Origin: CAIKOD01 sp035543455
GTDB lineage: Archaea; Halobacteriota; Methanomicrobia; Methanomicrobiales; Methanospirillaceae
NCBI GenBank assembly: GCA_035543455.1
Contig: DATKKE010000014.1
Location: forward strand, 1-22,961
DNA length: 22,961 nucleotides
Direction: 5' to 3'
Position 1 is the first letter of the stretch. Each line of letters starts with the position of its first letter. The translations under genes and the position numbers were made by a program. This document shows, piece after piece, positions 14,476 through 22,887 of this stretch. A model generated the notes under the pieces. It made no database searches, was not told the DNA's origin, and saw nothing but the letters and a program-made list of their open reading frames with translations.

Positions 14476-15342
14476 TTATAGATCCCATGTATGTTGATAA
14501 CCCCGCTTTTCCATGGGGGTTCCATCAAGGAGTACAATTCGTTGTGGTATGACTTCACCGATAATAGTATACGCGACTCCTGGTACAAGATGGGAGTCAG
14601 CCGGAAGAGTGAAAAGGAGCTCGAAATCCCCCCCGCCGAAAAGTGCCATGGGGAGAGCAAGATTCCTGGGAATACCGGGAGGACCTGAAATTTCCGATGA
14701 CCGGATTGCATACCCGCAGGGATTTGCCGCGAGCATATCATAGAGGGAGAGAGAGAGTCCGTCGCTGATATCCATCATAGACGTCGCACCGGCTGATGCA
14801 AGGGCCATTCCTTCCCCTATCCGGGGTTTGGGTTCCAGGAGGGCCCGATCGAATTCGGTAAATCCTGACAATGCCGCCTGTGCACAGCCGGGGGTCCCTG
14901 TTATCCCGATATGATCGCCGGGCCGCGAACCGCTACGCCTGACAACAGGTCCTGTTTTTCCATAACCAATACCGCTGCTAACGATAGTGAGTTCCTCATG
15001 GTGATCGATATCCCCACCCGCGACATGGGTCCCCACTGAGATGCAGCAGTCTTCAGCACCTTTCATTATGTCATTCAGGCGTCCGGGCCGATCCAGGCCG
15101 ATCGCCAGAAGCAGCATCAGGGGCGCAGCCCCCATCGCAGCTATATCCGATAACGTCACCGCTGCACTCATCCACCCAATCTGCCAGTCTGTCATGCGTT
15201 CCGGGAAATCAGAGGAACTATGGAGCATATCGGTCGTTGCCACCAATTCATGCCCCTGGCAGGAAAATACTGCACAATCGTCCAGACAGCAGTTTTTCCC
15301 GATAATGTCCCCGATTACTTCAAGCAGCGCCCTGTCATCCAA
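14476..15342 (-). CDS. thiL: Thiamine-monophosphate kinase
   Basis: This 288-residue member of the AIR-synthase fold has the ThiL motifs LDDCAVF and ATTDMLHSSSDFP near the N-terminus (metal and nucleotide site), AAVTLSDIAAMGAAPLMLLL, MMDISDGLSLSLYDM and GGGDFELLFTLP, which corresponds to the usual GGEDYELLFT. It phosphorylates thiamine monophosphate with ATP to make the active cofactor thiamine diphosphate. The start overlaps the end of the DUF460 gene by 8 bases, so the two are co-translated in the unit rio2-DUF460-thiL. The link between thiamine synthesis and the other two genes is not obvious. Confidence 0.95.
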   Translation of the reverse strand: MDDRALLEVIGDIIGKNCCLDDCAVFSCQGHELVATTDMLHSSSDFPERMTDWQIGWMSAAVTLSDIAAMGAAPLMLLLAIGLDRPGRLNDIMKGAEDCCISVGTHVAGGDIDHHEELTIVSSGIGYGKTGPVVRRSGSRPGDHIGITGTPGCAQAALSGFTEFDRALLEPKPRIGEGMALASAGATSMMDISDGLSLSLYDMLAANPCGYAIRSSEISGPPGIPRNLALPMALFGGGDFELLFTLPADSHLVPGVAYTIIGEVIPQRIVLLDGTPMEKRGYQHTWDL

Positions 15343-17299
15343 TTTTCCTCATCTCCTTTCCCCGTTCCGTCTGGTAATGTTTCAGGAGGTCCTCGATCTT
15401 CTGTGCACTTTTTTCCATTTCAAAGTCATGGTATTCTTTATTCCATTGCTCCAGGCAGGTTTGAAGAGTAGAACGTTTTGCGATGCCGATCTTTCCCCTG
15501 ATCAAGACAGGAATGTCAAGCCCGTTCAGGAGAGGGATCCGATGTTCGAGGCATGCGCGATAGAGCTGCGGGTCACGCCGGGATGGATCACCGGGGCCTG
15601 AGATAACGGCCCTGACTTCAAGTTCCTGTAATTCCCGTATGATACTGCTTCCCCAGCCATCGGTCCGGATCAGATAAAGCACGTCATTGCCGGCAATTCC
15701 TGGATCCTCGGATAAAACCCTGACTGCATCCCGGGTAAAAGCCGAAAGGATCTTGACCGGTACCGAATCCTCCGAAACACTGATCTCCTCGATTTTCTTC
15801 TGGCGTTCTATCCTCTTTTTAAGGTTCCTGTTTGCCCGCTCTTCGCGATGAAGCCTTTTTTTCATGCTTTTGATGATATTGTCCCGCTTAAGGACTTCGG
15901 TATCCTTCTGCGCCTCCGTGTCACGGGCCGATCGTATTTTACGTATCCGGGACTGTAGCTTTACGATTTCATGATCTTTTTCCTGGAGACCTTCCTGAAG
16001 TTCCTGCACGTAACTCCTGAGGCGTTTCACCATTCCGTCGAGGACCCTGATGCGTTCGTCAGTTTTCGGGTCTGCCTTGACGCGAATTTCCGGCTGAATA
16101 TTTTTCCGCGTGGTTACTTTGATCTCGCCGAGGACCTGTTCCAGGGACAGGCCCCTGATCATCCCTGCTTTCACCTCTTCAAGATCGTGCCCGGGCGGGA
16201 CACGCCTGATGACATGCTGGAATTTATTTTTGTAGTGCCGGTATGCTTCGAGTGCCGCTGACAACGCATCACGTTCATGGTCGTTTGCATAACGAAACGG
16301 TGCGGTATATTCCATTTTTTCATCGACCAGAACATCCTGTCTCGGAGAATACCCTATTGCATTGAACGTCCGCCTTATTTTCTCGACCGAAAACGGCATA
16401 TCCCTCACATCGGTTGCGACAATGAGGGGTTTTCCAATCTTGTAGAGCGAGCCGATCACGTCCGACTGCGAGGTCTGTCGTGAACTGCTGATATGCAACA
16501 GGTTTCCTTCGAGATCGAGGACTGCTACGGCCGTGGTTGTCCCCGGATCGATCCCGACAATCAGGTATTTGGGCCGTGCCGATACCGGCCGGAACGTGAT
16601 CCTGTCGAGTTTTCTCCCACTGATCCTGACCTGGACATCCGCACCCCGGTACGTCGTCACCGGCAGTTTTTCACGTGCGGTAAATACCCTGAAGGAGACC
16701 CTGCTGGTGCCCCCGAATGCTTTTATTTCCTTCTTCTCATACCGTATTCCCGCCGCTGCCAGGTCCATTTCTATCTCCCGTCCCCGTTGCTGAACTGCCC
16801 CATGAATTTTCCGTACATACCGGTTCTGGCTCCACCCCCCTTTACCGGGCGACCGGTGACGGGTGACGATAACATCACAGCTGTTTTCGAATGCGATCAC
16901 TTCGGCACCGGCGCCGAGCGAAGCAACCCGCGCAATGGTGCGTGCTTCGTCAAAAGGGTCGAGCCGGTTAAAACTGATGTTATAACGGCTCGCGACCTTA
17001 ATAAGCGACTCTTTTCGATCGCCACCCGTCACCTGCACGAGCCGGGTCGCTGGAGGAAGTGCCTGCATGAATGAAAACAGCTCCCGCTGATCGGTAGAAA
17101 TTTCCTGTACGCTGTCTACGGCAAGTATATCGGGCTGCTCACCGGCAAGCATCCGGAAAAGACGAAACGCACTTACTTCATCTTCCGCGGTGACCGTGTG
17201 TCCTGACATCCGGACAAGAGCATAGAGGGGCCTCTTCGATCTCGACCGTACCGAGCCCCTGATAATATCAATTCCGAAAACCGTCAGCTCGTCACGCAT
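15335..17299 (-). CDS. DUF460 protein: RNase H-like domain with coiled coil (654 aa)
   Basis: The protein looks like archaeal DUF460. The N-terminal part (to about residue 240) is followed by an RNase H/RuvC-like start, YLIVGIDPGTTTAVAVLDLE (about 248-267), then VATDVRDMP. A long charged coiled coil covers about residues 420-510 (YVQELQEGLQEKDHEIVKLQ and KRLHREERANRNLKKRIERQ). The C-terminal domain (about 520-654) contains LYLIRTDGWGSSIIRELQEL. The GIDPGTTT motif suggests an active-site aspartate as in Holliday-junction resolvase folds, but the function of the family is not established. It overlaps rio2 by 16 bases and thiL by 8. The pairing with RIO2 hints at RNA or ribosome work. Confidence 0.85.
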   Translation of the reverse strand: MRDELTVFGIDIIRGSVRSRSKRPLYALVRMSGHTVTAEDEVSAFRLFRMLAGEQPDILAVDSVQEISTDQRELFSFMQALPPATRLVQVTGGDRKESLIKVASRYNISFNRLDPFDEARTIARVASLGAGAEVIAFENSCDVIVTRHRSPGKGGWSQNRYVRKIHGAVQQRGREIEMDLAAAGIRYEKKEIKAFGGTSRVSFRVFTAREKLPVTTYRGADVQVRISGRKLDRITFRPVSARPKYLIVGIDPGTTTAVAVLDLEGNLLHISSSRQTSQSDVIGSLYKIGKPLIVATDVRDMPFSVEKIRRTFNAIGYSPRQDVLVDEKMEYTAPFRYANDHERDALSAALEAYRHYKNKFQHVIRRVPPGHDLEEVKAGMIRGLSLEQVLGEIKVTTRKNIQPEIRVKADPKTDERIRVLDGMVKRLRSYVQELQEGLQEKDHEIVKLQSRIRKIRSARDTEAQKDTEVLKRDNIIKSMKKRLHREERANRNLKKRIERQKKIEEISVSEDSVPVKILSAFTRDAVRVLSEDPGIAGNDVLYLIRTDGWGSSIIRELQELEVRAVISGPGDPSRRDPQLYRACLEHRIPLLNGLDIPVLIRGKIGIAKRSTLQTCLEQWNKEYHDFEMEKSAQKIEDLLKHYQTERGKEMRKIG

Positions 17300-18141
17300 T
17301 CCAGTGTATCACCGAGGTTATATGACAATTTATATTTACGGAAAAAATACCCGAGGATGTTCTCGAGGTCATGCGAAAGAACTGCAGCGGCGTTCGGGTG
17401 GTCCGTTCCTATCCACTGGGGCCAGTCGATAATTGTGCATCCCTGTTCTCCGGCCATGATATTGAATTCTGAGAAATCCGCATGTACAATACCTTGTCGG
17501 TAGGCATTTCTTATCTCTTGGATAATCTCCTCCCTGAGTTCTTCCGGTTCCTCTACGATAGCCTGGTTCAGGGTTACCCCCTGGATAAATTCCATAACAA
17601 CAACATGCCGGTTCAGGTCGACAGGAAGCGGGACATGGACGTGGGGATGCAATGTCTTCAGAGCGAGAAATTCACGTTCGGCAGAGTGTTTCGAGGCAAA
17701 GATCCAGGGACAATGAATATGTTGTGGCATATATTCGCGGTTCAGGCGTACCGACTGAAACGATCGCTGCCCGACATGATGGAATTTGAGGGCAACAGCA
17801 CCGAGACCGAGCCCTTCATAGACTACAGATTCCTTACCCTCGCCGATTATGCAGCCCAGGGCGCGGACAGAACCTTTCGTTGCAAGAGAGGAGAGGGCAA
17901 GGGAGTCATACCCCCCGAAGATCAGGGAATACCCCTCGTAGGGCACCGTATCGTACCTGACCATCCCCTTTTCCATCAGCCTTCCGAGCCTGAACATCAC
18001 TTCCGATTCTGATAACCCCACGGATCGCTCAATAACATCGAGGGGGACCCACTGGTATCGTCTCATGAGACGTTCCAGCGCCCTGAGGATATTTATTTCA
18101 TATGAATGAAGAGTCCGGATGTGTTCGGCGGAAATTGCCAT
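17284..18141 (-). CDS. rio2: RIO-type serine/threonine protein kinase Rio2
   Basis: About 285 residues. The N-terminal winged helix (to about residue 80: LRALERLMRRYQWVPLDVIE, SESEVMFRLGRLMEKGMV) is the mark of Rio2. The kinase lobe has GEGKESVVYEG as the nucleotide loop, VALKFH with the ATP lysine, the catalytic HADFSEFNI (H-x-D-x4-N) and IIDWPQWI with the metal aspartate. Rio2 acts as an ATPase checkpoint in small-subunit maturation. Start: an ATG at 18153 gives four more residues, but a TATA box centred near 18172 predicts a start site around 18147, which favours the ATG at 18141 (MAISAEH). It shares a 50-base divergent promoter with the TtuA-like gene. Confidence 0.94.
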   Translation of the reverse strand: MAISAEHIRTLHSYEINILRALERLMRRYQWVPLDVIERSVGLSESEVMFRLGRLMEKGMVRYDTVPYEGYSLIFGGYDSLALSSLATKGSVRALGCIIGEGKESVVYEGLGLGAVALKFHHVGQRSFQSVRLNREYMPQHIHCPWIFASKHSAEREFLALKTLHPHVHVPLPVDLNRHVVVMEFIQGVTLNQAIVEEPEELREEIIQEIRNAYRQGIVHADFSEFNIMAGEQGCTIIDWPQWIGTDHPNAAAVLSHDLENILGYFFRKYKLSYNLGDTLECVTS

Positions 18142-18150
18142 CTTTCTACA

Positions 18151-18181
18151 CATTTTATCTATCCGGATGATAAAGGTTAAT
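18151..18181. promoter_or_regulatory. Divergent promoter between rio2 and the TtuA-like gene
   Basis: On the plus strand CATTTTATCTATCC (18151-18164) lies about 25-35 bases before the TtuA-like start. On the minus strand TTAACCTTTATCATCC (18180-18165) lies about 30 bases before rio2. The palindrome ATCCGGAT (18161-18168) sits midway and could serve a shared regulator, though an 8-base palindrome is weak evidence. Confidence 0.45.
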
Positions 18182-18194
18182 CTTGGTAGCAGAC

Positions 18195-18995
18195 ATGGAT
18201 TGTGTCAGGTGCGGTAGACCGGCCGTAATTTTTCAGCCATATTCGGGTCTGTCCCTTTGCACACCCCACCTGATTGAGGATATCAGGAAAAAAGGGAAAA
18301 AAACAGTCAGGAATCATTCATGGCTCAGGTCCGGAGACAGGATCGCCCTGGCCTTTTCCGGAGACCTCCATGAGATTGCACTCCTGGACTTTATGAAGGT
18401 ACTTGTAGACAGGAGAAAGGATGTCAGCATCTTTGCAATAATATCGGGAAATTGCGGGGATATGGATACTTATTCCGGTATATCCTGTATTCGTCCTCCT
18501 GATACCGGCTGCATCAGTCCTGTTGAAGATCCCGTCAGTGACCAGACCAGTGATCCGCCTGACCCTTTCAGAAGCAGGTACGAGAAAGAAAAATTTCTCA
18601 CTTCGATCGCGAAGAAAAACGATGCTACAGCACTTGCCATGCCATATTCTCTTCCGGATCATGCAGAGTGGGCGCTATGGAAGGCCGTGAACAGTGAATT
18701 CCCCGGGTTAGCGGGAAAAGGACTAAAAACCGGGAACAAATTCAGAATAATTCGTCCATTCATGCGTATACCGGGAGAAGAACTCGATATGTACGCACAA
18801 GGGATTGTTGAGGAATATTATCACGATAACAACCGGTATATACAATCCAGGCAGGATGGAACCCCGATAAGCAGGATGCTCGGGAAGTTCAGTCAGGGTC
18901 ACCCTGCTGCAGAGTTTGCAATCGTGAACATCTGGGATGATATTGACAGGTTAGTACGGCAGGCGGGTCGTAATTCACCTCCGGGAGAGAGATAA
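18195..18995 (+). CDS. TtuA/Ncs6-like protein with a degenerate PP-loop
   Basis: This 266-residue protein resembles the archaeal tRNA 2-thiolation enzymes TtuA and NcsA. The N-terminal zinc site is intact (Cys3, Cys6, Cys22, His25 in CVRCGRPAVIFQPYSGLSLC and PH), followed by the family's basic helix and GDRIALAFSG. The PP-loop, normally SGGKDS, reads SGDLHE (residues 55-60), so ATP activation of the tRNA base should be lost. The usual second zinc site at the C-terminus and the GHNxDD-type motif are also absent, though RPFMRIPGEELDMYA keeps the family's later core. It may be a structural or RNA-binding paralogue. A TTG at 18183 is an alternative start. The potassium channel gene follows after 3 bases. 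Confidence 0.72.
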   Translation: MDCVRCGRPAVIFQPYSGLSLCTPHLIEDIRKKGKKTVRNHSWLRSGDRIALAFSGDLHEIALLDFMKVLVDRRKDVSIFAIISGNCGDMDTYSGISCIRPPDTGCISPVEDPVSDQTSDPPDPFRSRYEKEKFLTSIAKKNDATALAMPYSLPDHAEWALWKAVNSEFPGLAGKGLKTGNKFRIIRPFMRIPGEELDMYAQGIVEEYYHDNNRYIQSRQDGTPISRMLGKFSQGHPAAEFAIVNIWDDIDRLVRQAGRNSPPGER

Positions 18996-18998
18996 ATT

Positions 18999-20708
18999 AT
19001 GGTCCGCAGCAGGAAGGGATTTTTATACAGGCTGATCCACAGCCCTGCGGAATTTAAGATCCGGGTATTTTTCCTCCTTTTTTTCCTGGAAATGGCGGCA
19101 TATACCATTTTATTCTACTATCTCTATCCTATTCTTGAAGGAAAATCAATTACATGGCCAAAATCTCTTTTATTTGTCCTTGAGACCATTACAACCACCG
19201 GGTATGGAGAACTCATGCCCTTCCAGAATGACCTTACCGTCATTTTCACGATTATTATGATGATCACCGGCATAACGATCATTTTCACGATCGTCCCCCT
19301 CCTGATTGCGCCGTATCTCTCTTCAATCCTCCAGACTTCTCCACCCCAGAAAACCCCGCATAAATTAAAAGATCACGTTGTCATCATCGGGTATGGAGAA
19401 CTGGCAACGTCCCTGATTGAGAGCCTGATGATCTCGGACCTTGAGATCGTTATCATCGATGATGATGAACATACCATCATTGAGGTTGCAAAAAAGCATC
19501 GCAACCGGGTATTTACCGTATGGGGGGATTACAGTAACCCCGCAACATGGTCGGGGGGCTGGTTGAAGTATGCCAGTAACGTGATCGTCTGCGAGGATGA
19601 AAGGACGGCGGCAACGATTATCCTCGGGATAAGGGAACAAACACCAGGGAGGATTATTGCCGTTGTGGATAAGCTTTCGTTTGACCGGTACCTGCGAGAC
19701 GCAGGCGCAGAATATGTCCTTTCCCCCAAACACGTAACAGGACGAATGCTTGCCCGCCATGCCGAATTAACCGCGCATCATACCGTGCCGATAGACCTGA
19801 GCGGTTCCGACCAGATACTCCTCGACAGTATCAGTTCCTATGAAGGGATCCTTCGGATCATTCACATTCCCATTATGCCCGGGACGAAGGCTGCCGGAAA
19901 AACCCTTCAGGAACTCGATCTCATCAACAGGTATGGGTTCTATACGCTTTTTCTTGCAAGGGGAGGGAAATTTGTATTCCATCCGGGTGACGACGAGCTC
20001 ATCGATTATTCGAGCGGCCTGTTTCTCATCGGGCGTATCGACAAAATTCCCGAAATGGTGGAAAATGAGTTCGTTTCAGGGGATACCGGGAAAAACATCG
20101 CTGTTATAGCCGGTTTTGGGGACGTGGGCCGGGCTGCTTACCAGGATCTGACCAGCAGGGGTATATCCTGCATCGTAATAGACCAGAAAAAACAAAAAGC
20201 CGAAGGTGTGGTCGGCAATGCCGAAGATGAGGATGTACTCCTCGAAGCTAACATCAGCGAGGCACGGTACTGCCTGATCGCACTGAACGATGACGACATC
20301 AATATTTTTACCACCCTCATGGCCCGGGACATGAACCCGGCAATCAGGATCCTGGCACGCGCGAATGAACCGGTTTCCGTTGAAAAACTCTATCGCGCCG
20401 GGGCCGATTACGTCGCCCTGCTCCCGTCGATTGGAGGCCAGGTAATCGGCCGTGTGGTCCTTTCCGATATTGTCCAGGTAATCCTGGATCTCCCCTTCGA
20501 TCATAAGGTCGTGAGGAAACATATGATGAAAAACTCCGGCATGAATATCGGATGGCTCGAAAAGAAGACCGGTGCAATGATTATCGGAATGGAAGGGGGG
20601 AGCAGGGCAATCGTTAAGCCCCGGCCTGAGGAGGTAATGATGGAGGGGGATTTCCTCATCGCGACGGGTACGATCGATCAGCTGAAAAAATTTATCCGGC
20701 TCTGTTGA
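18999..20708 (+). CDS. Potassium channel with two tandem RCK (TrkA-type) regions
   Basis: This 569-residue protein has a two-helix pore: TM1 about residues 22-46, selectivity filter TTTGYGE (65-71) and TM2 about 79-103. Two cytoplasmic RCK units follow. The first starts HVVIIGYGELATSLIESLMI (from 126) with IVIIDDDEH, the second NIAVIAGFGDVGRAAYQDL (from about 366) with CIVIDQKKQ; each has a Rossmann core and a C-terminal subdomain. Four such subunits give eight RCK domains, the gating ring of MthK- and GsuK-like channels; the length matches GsuK-type single-polypeptide channels. Ligands are probably nucleotides or divalent ions. The TtuA-like gene lies 3 bases upstream and nadE 14 bases downstream. 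Confidence 0.93.
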   Translation: MVRSRKGFLYRLIHSPAEFKIRVFFLLFFLEMAAYTILFYYLYPILEGKSITWPKSLLFVLETITTTGYGELMPFQNDLTVIFTIIMMITGITIIFTIVPLLIAPYLSSILQTSPPQKTPHKLKDHVVIIGYGELATSLIESLMISDLEIVIIDDDEHTIIEVAKKHRNRVFTVWGDYSNPATWSGGWLKYASNVIVCEDERTAATIILGIREQTPGRIIAVVDKLSFDRYLRDAGAEYVLSPKHVTGRMLARHAELTAHHTVPIDLSGSDQILLDSISSYEGILRIIHIPIMPGTKAAGKTLQELDLINRYGFYTLFLARGGKFVFHPGDDELIDYSSGLFLIGRIDKIPEMVENEFVSGDTGKNIAVIAGFGDVGRAAYQDLTSRGISCIVIDQKKQKAEGVVGNAEDEDVLLEANISEARYCLIALNDDDINIFTTLMARDMNPAIRILARANEPVSVEKLYRAGADYVALLPSIGGQVIGRVVLSDIVQVILDLPFDHKVVRKHMMKNSGMNIGWLEKKTGAMIIGMEGGSRAIVKPRPEEVMMEGDFLIATGTIDQLKKFIRLC

Positions 20709-20722
20709 CGGGGTGTGAAGAT

Positions 20723-21457
20723 ATGACCGAAGACAGGGGTTGTGCGCTTGGCCGAATCGAACAGATGATCCGGTACGTTCTATGGAGCAGCGGTGCCGAA
20801 GGAATAGTCGTAGGTCTTAGTGGCGGCGTGGACTCTGCAGTTGCAGCGGCCATCTGCTGCAGGGCGATAAGTAGTGAGAATGTGCTCGGTCTCACACTCC
20901 CGACAAAGGTGACTCGTGAGGATGACATCAGGGATGCAAGGGAACTATCGGCAATGCTCGGTATCAGACATGAAATTCTTGATATTGAACCGATTCTCAA
21001 TGCATACAGATTTATTCCTGGTTTTTACGAGTCCCCGGTACTCATCGGGAATATCATGGCGCGTACCCGTATGACCCTCCTGTATTATTACGCGAACAGG
21101 GAACATCGCCTTGTCTGTGGTACTTCGAACCGCACCGAGTACCTGCTCGGCTACACGACAAAATTCGGTGACAATGCCGCAGATTTCCAGCCAATTATCC
21201 ATCTCTACAAGTCGGGGGTATTCGGAGCTGCCCGCGATCTCGGTATACCGGAATCAATAATTTCGAAAGCTCCGTCCGCCGGGTTATGGCAGGGCCAGAA
21301 AGACGAGGACGAGCTCGGGATCACATACCGCGAGATCGATGAGGCTCTCGAATCACTCGAGCGAAATGGCTGGCTGGCTAAAAGCCCCGTCGAAGAAAAA
21401 GTCCTTTCCTTGGTAAAGCAGAACGAGCATAAAAGGAAGACCATAAGTCTCCTTTAA
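20723..21457 (+). CDS. nadE: NH3-dependent NAD(+) synthetase
   Basis: This 244-residue protein has the N-type ATP pyrophosphatase loop VGLSGGVDSAVAAA, then GTSNRTEYLLGYTTKFGD with NAADFQPI, and PSAGLWQGQKDEDELGITYR, all diagnostic of NadE. It amidates nicotinic acid adenine dinucleotide to NAD. No glutaminase domain is attached, so ammonia is the nitrogen donor, as is common in archaea. A TTG at 20705 overlapping the channel stop is possible, but the ATG at 20723, preceded by GGGGTGTGA, is preferred. Its stop codon overlaps the stop of the convergent pgi gene within TTAA (21454-21457). Confidence 0.96.
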   Translation: MTEDRGCALGRIEQMIRYVLWSSGAEGIVVGLSGGVDSAVAAAICCRAISSENVLGLTLPTKVTREDDIRDARELSAMLGIRHEILDIEPILNAYRFIPGFYESPVLIGNIMARTRMTLLYYYANREHRLVCGTSNRTEYLLGYTTKFGDNAADFQPIIHLYKSGVFGAARDLGIPESIISKAPSAGLWQGQKDEDELGITYREIDEALESLERNGWLAKSPVEEKVLSLVKQNEHKRKTISLL

Positions 21458-22152
21458 CCCGTAAGAACGTGTCCGAAATCGAAATGTTCCGGTTGATTGA
21501 GGAACTCCAATGCTCCCTGGCTACCTATGAGACCATAGAGGCTGACATTCCTGAGATAAGAAAACTCACCGAAATTACATGAATCCCTGTGTCTTAGAAA
21601 AGGAATCTCCGGGTACCGGGGGTTCGGTTGGTACGTACCGTCTTCCATACAATAATAGACGCCCCCGCGGTGGGATTCGTATCCGCCGTAACAGCTTTCA
21701 AAGGCTGTAGAGACGATATTTGCCATAACAAGCTTTTCATTGCCTGTATTTATCGTAACATGCCCATATCCTGGAGGTATGAGCACGGTATTTCCTTCCC
21801 GGGCTTTAACCGTCACCGCGTCCAAAAGCCGGTTCTCCTGAAGGAGATATTCGGCTTTCCCTTCAATGATCTCGTAAATTTCCGGATAACCGTATCCCAG
21901 GGAGTTATCCGGGTGGTAGTGCCCTTTTGTCTTTACGAACTCTCCGCATACGACAGCGGGCGGCATTACGGTGATATCATATCGCAACAGATGGTTGCGT
22001 AACCACGACCGGTCCGATTCTGATTTTGCGAGATCGCGGTACATGAAATAAGCAGGACCGGTTTTATTACATTTCTCATCGGCAAGAACACTGCGAAGGT
22101 CCTCTATTGTCCGCACCTGAGGTTTGGGAAGCGGACAGGGCCATAAAAACAT
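21454..22152 (-). CDS. pgiA: Cupin-type glucose-6-phosphate isomerase
   Basis: About 232 residues of the archaeal cupin phosphoglucose isomerase. Metal and substrate motifs are TKGHYHP (two His), YGYPEIYEIIEGKAEYLLQE with the metal Glu, and IPPGYGHVTINTG with the third His; the tail holds EIPFLRHRDSCNFGE-like residues. It interconverts glucose-6-phosphate and fructose-6-phosphate using a bound metal, and is unrelated to the classical bacterial enzyme. The ATG at 22152 shares one base with the stop of the upstream surface pseudogene (TGATG); a GTG one codon earlier is possible. It converges on nadE with overlapping stops, leaving no room for an intergenic terminator. Confidence 0.94.
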   Translation of the reverse strand: MFLWPCPLPKPQVRTIEDLRSVLADEKCNKTGPAYFMYRDLAKSESDRSWLRNHLLRYDITVMPPAVVCGEFVKTKGHYHPDNSLGYGYPEIYEIIEGKAEYLLQENRLLDAVTVKAREGNTVLIPPGYGHVTINTGNEKLVMANIVSTAFESCYGGYESHRGGVYYCMEDGTYQPNPRYPEIPFLRHRDSCNFGEFSYLRNVSLYGLIGSQGALEFLNQPEHFDFGHVLTG

Positions 22153-22823
22153 CACTTTCTCTTTCGCAGTACAACTACATAATACCCGATGAGTCCCACC
22201 GCGATCGGCACTACGATCACGACCGGCAGAACGGAGACGATTTTCTCGACGGGTGTGGGCTCCGCAATTGTCAGGGGAATTTTCACGGTATCGGAAATCT
22301 GGCTGTTGCCCAGGGAGTCCCGGTATCGTACCTCTGAATCGAGGGCATAGTTCTTTGCAACCGCTCCACTCGCGGCACTTATTTCGTATCTTGCCCTGGC
22401 GGATTCACCGGGTTTAAGGTCACCAAGGTAGGAGGTATCGTCACTGCTTGTAAACGGATCGACGGCACTTACACGGGCCTGGGAATCAAAAGCGGTACTT
22501 CACCCGTTATTCTGGTACAATACTTCAGTCAATTTTTTCGTCCCCGGATTGATGTTGGAACCGACCGGGGTAACTTCGAACATAATTTTCCCCTGAACCG
22601 GGACACCTATGGTCGTTATTCAGGAAGTGACGGTATCGCCGTTATGGTTCTTGTACGCTGCAAACACATCAATGGGATACATCTGGCTACCGGCGTCACG
22701 CGAAACAGAGAATTTAAACCGGCACGTTTTGTTTGTTCCCGTTATTGCGGCAGAAAAAGATGGGCCGTCGGACAGGTAAAGGGTTCCTAAAATGGCTGAT
22801 ATAAGAAAATACCGTGCATTCAT
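22152..22823 (-). pseudogene. Decayed surface protein with two in-frame TGA codons and a C-terminal anchor
   Basis: One minus-strand frame stays protein-like from the ATG at 22823 to the TGA at 22154-22152 except for two TGA codons. It reads MYPIDVFAAYKNHNGDTVTS, stop, ITTIGVPVQGKIMFEVTPVG, on to VLYQNNG, stop, STAFDSQARVSAVDPFTSSD, and ends in a membrane anchor, VSVLPVVIVVPIAVGLIGYY, before VVVLRKRK. The repeat style resembles archaeal S-layer-like (COG1361) proteins that end in such an anchor. The N-terminus lacks a signal peptide and begins inside a domain, so the 5' part is missing. Truncation plus two nonsense codons point to a pseudogene; recoding of UGA is a less likely alternative. 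It probably once formed an operon with pgi. Confidence 0.8.
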
Positions 22824-22834
22824 TCAGAATCACT

Positions 22835-22856
22835 TGTTGTTATAGTTATAACAACA
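22835..22856. promoter_or_regulatory. 22-base perfect palindrome, likely operator of the TrmB-like gene
   Basis: TGTTGTTATA (22835-22844), a two-base GT spacer, and TATAACAACA (22847-22856) form a perfect 10-base inverted repeat. It touches the TATA-like box at 22856-22865 that precedes the regulator gene, and lies 12 bases upstream of the minus-strand pseudogene. Dimeric winged-helix regulators of the TrmB type bind such sites, so autoregulation is likely. Confidence 0.65.
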
Positions 22857-22865
22857 TTTATTACT
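22856..22865 (+). promoter_or_regulatory. TATA-like box of the TrmB-like gene
   Basis: ATTTATTACT centred near 22860 lies about 28 bases before the ATG at 22888, implying a leaderless or nearly leaderless mRNA. A more perfect-looking GTATATATAG at 22871-22880 is only 7 bases from the ATG and too close to act as its TATA box. Confidence 0.45.
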
Positions 22866-22887
22866 CGACCGTATATATAGATATTCA

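Noticed and set aside
22152..22823. In-frame TGA codons read as selenocysteine
   Set aside because: No cysteine-like site context is seen around the two codons, and selenoprotein synthesis is not typical of this archaeal order; nonsense mutation is simpler.
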